The notes below the pieces were generated by a model. The model had not been told where the DNA came from and did not search any database. It saw nothing but the letters and a program-made list of their open reading frames with translations. A stretch of 64,000 nt of DNA from positions 30,855,285-30,919,284 of the forward strand of contig NC_052349.1 in the NCBI RefSeq assembly GCF_009727055.1, read 5' to 3'. Position numbers and translations under genes: made by a program. This DNA comes from Benincasa hispida. Lineage: Eukaryota > Streptophyta > Magnoliopsida > Cucurbitales > Cucurbitaceae. Every line of letters begins with the position of its first letter. The first letter of the stretch is position 1. Below are positions 57,724 through 64,000 of this stretch, in pieces.

Positions 57724-58400
57724 ATTCACACACTGGCAAGGAGTTTTCTTCTAAACTCTTTAGAAGTCCACTATTCACCAATTGCTCAATCTTTGGTCTT
57801 TGGTCTTTTAGCTGTTGTTGTTGTCAATTCAATTCACACACTGGCAAGGAGTTTTCTTCAATTCACACTGCCATAGATGAGTTTTCCCTTGGGAGATACC
57901 TTTGGTCTTTTAGCTGTTGTTGTCGTATTGAACATTTTAGTGTTAAACAAGACTTTTATGCCTAACGATCTTAGTACATATAAGTTACTTTCCATTGAAC
58001 CAAAACCAATCTCCAACCCATTCTTGAAAATAAACACTTTATTCTTAGAAAAGGAGACGGTATACCCTTGTTCATAGAGACAAGAAACCGAGATTAAGTT
58101 CCTCTTAATATGAGGAACTACAAAAATATTATCCAGTAACAGATAACAAATAACTTCAACCTGCCTACAGCAACAGCTGAAACAACCTCACCAGTACTAA
58201 CTCGAAGAATCATCTCTTCTTGTGGCAACATTTGCCAGGAACTGAATCCTTAGTAAGAGGAACTGACATGGTTGGTGGCTCCCAAATCATGGATCCAGGC
58301 AGAAACATCATTCTCTACCAAACACGTCTCTAAGACCAATAAATCACATTTACTGTCTTTCCTCCTCTTTTGGAGAGTAGTGGGATCAGTATTGGACCAA
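57724..58400 (-). pseudogene. C2 protease and GAG-pre-integrase, rearranged
   Basis: The homology to C1 31300-31930 is clear, with LETCLVENDVSAWIHDLGATNHVSSSY at 58250-58340 (protease D-L-G-A). Within 57724-57930 the words ATTCACACACTGGCAAGGAGT and TTTGGTCTTTTAGCTGTTGTTG are repeated two to three times, a local scrambling not seen in C1. Confidence 0.8.
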
Positions 58401-58745
58401 CTGACACGATTAGTTTTGTCATCCATCCCTTTGTGCTCGAAAAGTAAAAACTGACGTTCAAACAAATCTTGCAATGAGTATATGATCTCGCATGCAATGA
58501 CCATGTTCTCAACCCTTTTGGCCAAAACATCAGGTATGCTAGCCAAAACGTGAAGTCAGGCCAATGAATTAGCCTTCACTCACACCTTATATGTATTACG
58601 AACACTTCACGGTGCATCAAGGGTCGGGACTTGAGGAAATTCCTCAATCATGGCAAATTCGAGGTCGTTTACCATGAAATATGTGTTACACGACTCTTTC
58701 CACTGTATGAAATCAATCATATTAAAGGCACTAAACGGAAATACA
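58401..58745 (-). pseudogene. C2 gag, N-terminal fragment fused to protease
   Basis: The reading from about 58735 gives an QWKESCNT-type start, MVNDLEFAMIEEFP and, after stops, the open piece with MASIPDVLAKRVENMVIACEII and SLQDLFERQ (58460-58546). It then passes directly into DPTTLQKRRKDSKCDLLVL at the protease border. The middle and nucleocapsid part of gag (seen in C3b) is deleted. Confidence 0.72.
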
Positions 58746-61257
58746 AACAAGTTGCTGAAAAACAAAAACACATTGACCTACATTAGGTTTTAAGCAAATA
58801 CCCGTTGAAAAAAAATATACAACATCCAATAAGGTTAAGCAAAACTAACATGGACCCCATGTGACATCTAGTTTCACAATGATGCTTCAAAGGTTTAAGA
58901 TAAAAACCGCCAAAGGGAGGTTGATTATCCCTCCTCTGAATTGAGAAATTCTCAACCAGTCATTAATACCAGAACAACTTTTGTTCCTATAACGACTAGC
59001 CATCATTGATTTGGTCAAGAGATCATTAACTTACTTAATAATCTTCTGTAAGTGTGACCCGCCATTTTAGGCCTAGAGATTCGCCCCAAACAGCCAATCC
59101 GAAGGGAAAAATCCAATTGGGGAAAAACGTAAAGCGACCCTATCCATTTCTGGAGTTCACCTGGATCTTGACCAATTGCACAAAATCCATTCGAAGGGGG
59201 ATACTCCTAAGGCGCCATGAGGGAGTACAGAATGATCTCACGGTATGAACCAATGACAGAGACCGTAGGACATGTTGATACACATCCTTCACCTACTTAC
59301 TATAAATACTCTCTCTATCCACCTTGATATTGACTCATGAAAACACCATTCGAAAGGGAATGCTCCCAGGGCACCACGAGGCCAAGCATGAATCTCACGG
59401 TATGAACATTCAGGGAGAAGTGTGAGTGGAATCATTGACATATCAGATACATCTTTTCCTCCCACTGAATATTTTATAACCTAGAGTTTAGTTTACATAG
59501 AAAAAAAAAACACGGCTAAGGATTTTAATTTAGTGACTTTTTAGGTTTGCCCAAGAGTAACGTTTACCTTGGATAGTTAAACAAATTTTGATCATCATCT
59601 ATTAAACTCTTTAACGGATTCTTTGACCAATTTTCGCATGCTTGTAGAAAATCTATCTAATTCACCTTTCCAGGTAGGTTCCTAAGTAGAGGTGTTCCGT
59701 TTCTATCAGCTTAAGAACCCCAGCCTAGATAGAACCTTCCTTAGACAAAAGGCCCCTTATGGATAGATTTAAAACAATTTTAATCTTTTATGCTAATCAA
59801 TTTAATCCTATTAAACCAATTTAAAAATATTAATGTAGGTTACTAATCTCATTTGAACCTTTGAACTTAGGTCTATCTCAATCCAATTTTAAAACCCTTT
59901 TAAAAACATGAGTGCACCTTAAGTCCGTATGCAACTCTTTCTTATTGATTTTGTTCTAATTTCCTTTATAACACTTATAACGGAAACAACCAAAACCACA
60001 ACGTAAAGTTAACACATACAAGGCATTCATAACGCTTATAAATAGCCTAAGTATCATGTTCAATGCATTGTTCATTCATTGCTACCTTTTTATATAACTT
60101 TTATACAAACAAGCAATGAATCAAGCACAACATGCTTCCATTCACCCTTGTACTATAACACTTATAATATAAAGATGATGCATGATAATGCTCACTGCAT
60201 GCACAAATATAACTCTTATACTTCATGATGCATGCACATGCTTTCATGTAATTTTTTCATGCTAGATTATAACACTTATAATACATGATGCATGAATAAT
60301 TGCACAACCTAAGGTGTGTTTAAACTATATGTCAAACACTTTGCTATATAAACACCATGCATCACACATATAATAAAAAAATGTTGATGTACCGGGTAAA
60401 ATTACCTCAAATCCTCAAAACTAAAGCTAACTATTACAAAACAAGGAGCCTCCGGTTCAAACAGGCGAACCGGGTCTTGAATCGTCTGGGCGAAGCAATG
60501 CGTCTCCACTCATCGTGCACCAAACACTTCGTGATCGTCTACACGAAAGAACAAACGCTTTGCTCAATCGTCTACCTACGCTTCCAGAGCTAAACAATTG
60601 TTTAGTAGCGATCGTGTACCTTTTACTATGCGATGAAGCACGAGGTACGCAATCATCTAGTGCACCGTGCACAATGCAAGCCTTATACAATCATCTAAAT
60701 GACTACGATGCGATGAAGCATGATCGTTGAGCGAGCGCCTTTGTATAAACGATGAACATCATATGCTCCCACTACGATCGTCTACCTCCAGCGTCTATGT
60801 GATCGGGCAACCAATGCTATGTGGTAGAGTAAACGATTTACGCTAAACGATCTTTTAGTAATACTACATGATCGTATAGAAAAATCTACATGATCGTTTA
60901 GTTAAATCCCAACGATCATTTACATGTGGTTACACGACACGACCAACTTTTGGTCTTCTTCTTTGCTGAGAACCACATCTCCATGCTTCAAAACTTCATC
61001 ATAAACGACTCGACTAACTCAAACTCTTTGAATTACAGACTCGATAGCATGTTAATTACGCCAAAAAACACAGGGGTCCTTACAAAATCAACACTTTGTA
61101 ATTTAAAGAAAGCTTTAAATAGAGGCAATTAAACCCGTAAACATTCATCAACCCTATCCACAAACGCATTTAACAATTAAATACAAATGTAGAAAACTCA
61201 CCACGACTGTAAAAGAAGTTCAAAATAGAAGTGAAATTTGGAATATCAGAACAACCT
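58746..61257 (-). other. C2 leader region (about 2.5 kb)
   Basis: No conserved protein is visible. It parallels the C3b leader in reverse: 59250-59720 holds CACCACGAGG and CCCCAGCCTAGATAGAACC blocks; 60000-60330 is AT-rich with repeated TATAACACTTATAAT and ATGCATCAT words; 60480-60950 has many CGATCG palindromes. C1 lacks most of it. Confidence 0.7.
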
Positions 61258-61270
61258 GGCTCTATTACCA
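61258..61270 (-). promoter_or_regulatory. C2 primer binding site (initiator tRNA-Met type)
   Basis: The - strand reads TGGTAATAGAGCC, 11 of 13 matches to TGGTATCAGAGCC, 2 nt from the LTR at 61273. Confidence 0.82.
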
Positions 61271-61272
61271 AT

Positions 61273-63151
61273 TGAAGCAAATCGAACATGAGGATTTCCC
61301 TGAGCAGCGGAAGGATCTTTCCAAATTTCATTCATATATGAACATACACAATTATATTCACAAATGGAAACAACAGGCTATGCGCAAAATAGAAATTACA
61401 GCATGCTCTACTAAATGATCAAGAGATAGAACTAACAAACCTTTGAAGATTCATCTTTAAGATCCCTTGATTACGAACGCTCGATCACAGCAACATGAAA
61501 ACACACGAACGCTTGTACACTATGACTACTACACAACACGATCACAGAAAACTCGAACAAAATGATCTCCAAGATCACGAACACCCCGACCACCACGAAC
61601 GGCCTCCACAGAACCTCGACTGTGTCGAGTTGAGTATGACACCACCAAAAAGGTTACCTTCGTATTCTCGGTGTGAGAATCTAGAATGTGGGCTCTGTGT
61701 GGACTTGGTTAGAGGCAAAGATCGGAGGAGAACAATCGTGTAAACGAGTGAGCAAGTGGGAGATGTCAAAGTCTATCGTATAGAACGATGCCCAATCATT
61801 TATCAAATGCTATGCGATCGTTTAGCTAATCGTCCAGCTGAGTGTCTATTATGTAGAAACACTTAACAATCGTCTAGTCTCTCCAAGCTGTCATTTAGTA
61901 AATCTGATTTACTTGACAACTTTTTCGTGAGAGCTTTCTGAGAATGGAATTCTCAAATCAATATTCACTAAATTTAGGAAAACATTTTTTTATTATCTAC
62001 AGTTACCATGAAACCACCAATAACCTCCCACTCAATTAGTTATTAGAGAAAAAGAGATAATTATCCAATAATTAATATTATTATAAATATAAATGATAAC
62101 CAACTTACCATATTATATTTATAACCTATAGTTTTAATATTTCATCTCATGAAACATATAAACCATAACTCTTGTTCTATTTTATGGCACTTAATGTAAA
62201 TCTCATTTACATTAACCCTCCACTTGATGTATCTCATACACCACACCGATCATATCATATATAATTGAATTACCTCTTGCCAATTTGAACATTTCAAATC
62301 AACACCAAGAAGTGATCCTCAACATGAATCCATTGAGCTACCAAGGGGACCTTATGGATCTGTAGCTCGAAGCTCTAACGGTATGTGAATAACTAATTAA
62401 ACTCTTTAGTCATGGGATTCACCATCCGTTAACTACCAGGCACTTCACTAAAGACCGACAGCTGAACTCTTCTTACTATAAATATATTATGTGCCCATCT
62501 TAACCAATCAACAGTGCGACAACCCTTCACAGATTGCTCGTAAGTATAGCTCGGCCAATAACTGTTATGTCCCTGTAGTTACATCTAACTCCTTAAGTCC
62601 CACTGATCCTTCTAATGAATATAAGTCATAGTCTTACTATGACTGAGTCATCTCTTGCAAAGAGAAGCTGTGGCCACTATGTTCAAGCCTCGAAATCAGC
62701 CCTTAAGGGAGCAATTTATCTACTTACCCCTGCTTCAGAGAAGAAGTAAATTCCATCTTGTATAACTGAGTTCCCAGCTCCCAAATCAGACAAGTCCCCA
62801 AAAAGGTAGGCATGTTGAGTTGGCAGTTTGGCCACTCTCACCCATATTAATCAAAGAACCGCCCTCAAAGGCAGGAGTCCTAAAACACTAAGGATTGAGG
62901 TCATATCACCTATGGTCATTTATGTGAGATGTAAGTCTCCAGTATCAATAGTGTTATATACAGAGACGAATCATTTCGTGGTCCGGTCTTATACAAACTC
63001 TTTGTATAGGACACTCCCGCTCGCATGTCTCCACATGAATGGTTAGGATCTACCATCTGTAGTAGTTTACAATACTTGTAAACTCCTACAAAGCGAGTCA
63101 TATCCGTAGTTTCACAAGGATCAAGTATCCCACATTAATCCTTATACTACA
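61273..63151 (-). repeat. C2 5' LTR, interrupted
   Basis: It starts TGAAGCAAATCGAACATGAGG and runs parallel to the other two LTRs up to CCTTATACTACA, where C5 begins. Roughly the last 200 bp of the LTR should lie beyond the window. Confidence 0.85.
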
Positions 63152-64000
63152 TGTTGGGTTTTATGTCCTAAAACTTATAGTTTTGTAAACATTAGAACTT
63201 ATTCTGAGAATTTGTTATAGTTATTATTGAAAATATTGTTTTTTAGAAATCCAATAAATCTAAGTCCCTTGACTATTATATGTGTACTTGAACTTTATGT
63301 GGAGACATATAAGTGGATCAGGTTCGAGTGAATAGTTAAAATGATCTATAGTATATGAATAAGGTTGGGTACCTTATTCTGGTAACACTATTGGATGCGG
63401 CCTACTCTGTAGTTGTTACAAAGAGTTGTAAAGTGCTACACACGAAGTGATCCTAATTCGTACATGTTGAGACATGAGGAGTGTGGGTGTCCTGTGCAAA
63501 TGAGTTTTGTGCAAGATCGGACCACGAAACCTGTCACTCTTACTTTATAACGTCGTTTACTGTTTGAGACTGACTATTTCAAAGCGATGACCTAGGTAAC
63601 TTAATCTTAATCCTGAGCTAACTATGAACTCCTGTTTGTTCGGAATTATCCTTTGATCTGCAAACAGTGAGAGTAGACCAGTTTCCTCTACTCAATAAGC
63701 TTACCATTTTGGGGATAAGACCGGATGAATAACTGGGAACATAGGGTACAAGAGGGAATTCACTCCTACCTGATTAGGGTTAGTAGTGAGGTTATTCCCT
63801 TCAAGTTCTGATTCTGGGTCTTGAACAAGAGGTCTCACCCTCTCATTGGCCTGAGAGAGAATCAATTTGATGATTGGATCACAAATCAATTGTTCATTAG
63901 GGGATTGGTGGAATTTAAGGAACAAGGAAATTTCGGGAGTAAAACGGAGATTCGACCCAGCCATTATTACGAGCAACCTGTGAAGGGTTAACTTACTAAT
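63152..64000 (+). repeat. Start of a further copia LTR (C5), runs off the window
   Basis: It begins TGTTGGGTTTTATGTCCTAAAAC and is recognisably related to the C3 LTR: GTGGATCAGGTTCGAGTG, CTATAGTATATGAATAAGG, GATGCGGCC, GAGTGTGGGTGTCCTGTGCAA and CATTTTGGGGATAAGACC appear in the same order. Its type (solo or full element) cannot be seen. Confidence 0.75.

Larger units (their letters stand above)
16996..63151 (-). mobile_element. Tandem Ty1/copia pair C1-C2 sharing one LTR, host of five nested insertions
   Basis: Three copies of one LTR family begin with TGAAGG/TGAAGC at 16996, 32638 and 61273. Between them lie two interiors of the same family: C1 (28685-32637) and C2 (46071-48050, 49661-50380, 57724-61272), both on the - strand. 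Each interior has RNase H at the left and a tRNA-Met-like primer site at the right. The middle LTR therefore acts as the 5' LTR of C1 and the 3' LTR of C2. Nested inside are gypsy-2, gypsy-1, a gypsy solo LTR, C3a and C3b. The base before the first LTR is preceded by ACCTA (16991-16995); the partner is outside the window. Confidence 0.8.

Overview
This 64 kb window is plant nuclear DNA made almost entirely of nested, decayed transposable elements. I find no host protein-coding gene, no tRNA or rRNA gene, and no CRISPR array. The evidence for a plant is Athila/Tat-type Ty3/gypsy elements primed by tRNA-Asp, Ty1/copia elements primed by initiator tRNA-Met, a PIF/Harbinger DNA transposon with its Myb/SANT-like companion gene, and a Mutator-like (MULE) N-terminal fragment. 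The wording of the gag and pol proteins reminds me of Cucurbitaceae repeats, but that is an impression from memory and not a test. Most reading frames carry stops and frameshifts, so nearly every coding feature is a pseudogene.

Region by region. (1) 1-10508: a + strand copia remnant ('copia-0'), entered inside gag. Its reverse transcriptase is split by a 5.5 kb PIF/Harbinger element (3167-8685, target duplication TAA). (2) 10706-15287: a - strand gypsy deletion derivative ('gypsy-0', target duplication CTGTA) without the integrase-RNase H-RT part of pol and with a stub of one LTR. (3) 15288-16995: low-complexity AGCGAG repeats with an assembly gap, then a MULE transposase N-terminal fragment with a 24-residue repeat. 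(4) 16996-63151: two - strand copia elements of one family, C1 and C2, in the order LTR-C1-LTR-C2-LTR, sharing the middle LTR. Five later insertions sit inside: gypsy-2 (17400-26978) in the first LTR; gypsy-1 (33633-43009, target duplication TATAT) and a gypsy-type solo LTR (43093 to about 45121, + strand) in the middle LTR; a copia solo LTR C3a (48051-49660, target duplication AAGAT) and a 5'-truncated copia element C3b (50381-57723, + strand) in the C2 interior. (5) 63152-64000: the start of a further copia LTR (C5), which interrupts the last C2 LTR and leaves the window.

The nesting gives a relative order: copia-0 before Harbinger; C1/C2 before gypsy-1, gypsy-2, C3a, C3b and C5. LTR pairs differ by indels of tens to hundreds of bases, so the insertions are not very recent.

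The most consequential observation concerns the assembly. Positions 46714-46751 are two inverted 19-bp Tn5 mosaic ends, the junction adapter of Nextera mate-pair libraries, left in the sequence. The most interesting biological pattern is the dense array of near-palindromic TAAACGATCGTTTA-type motifs in the LTRs and leaders of the copia C1/C2/C3 group, followed by the long inverted-repeat blocks inside the Harbinger element. I found no convincing new multi-gene system.
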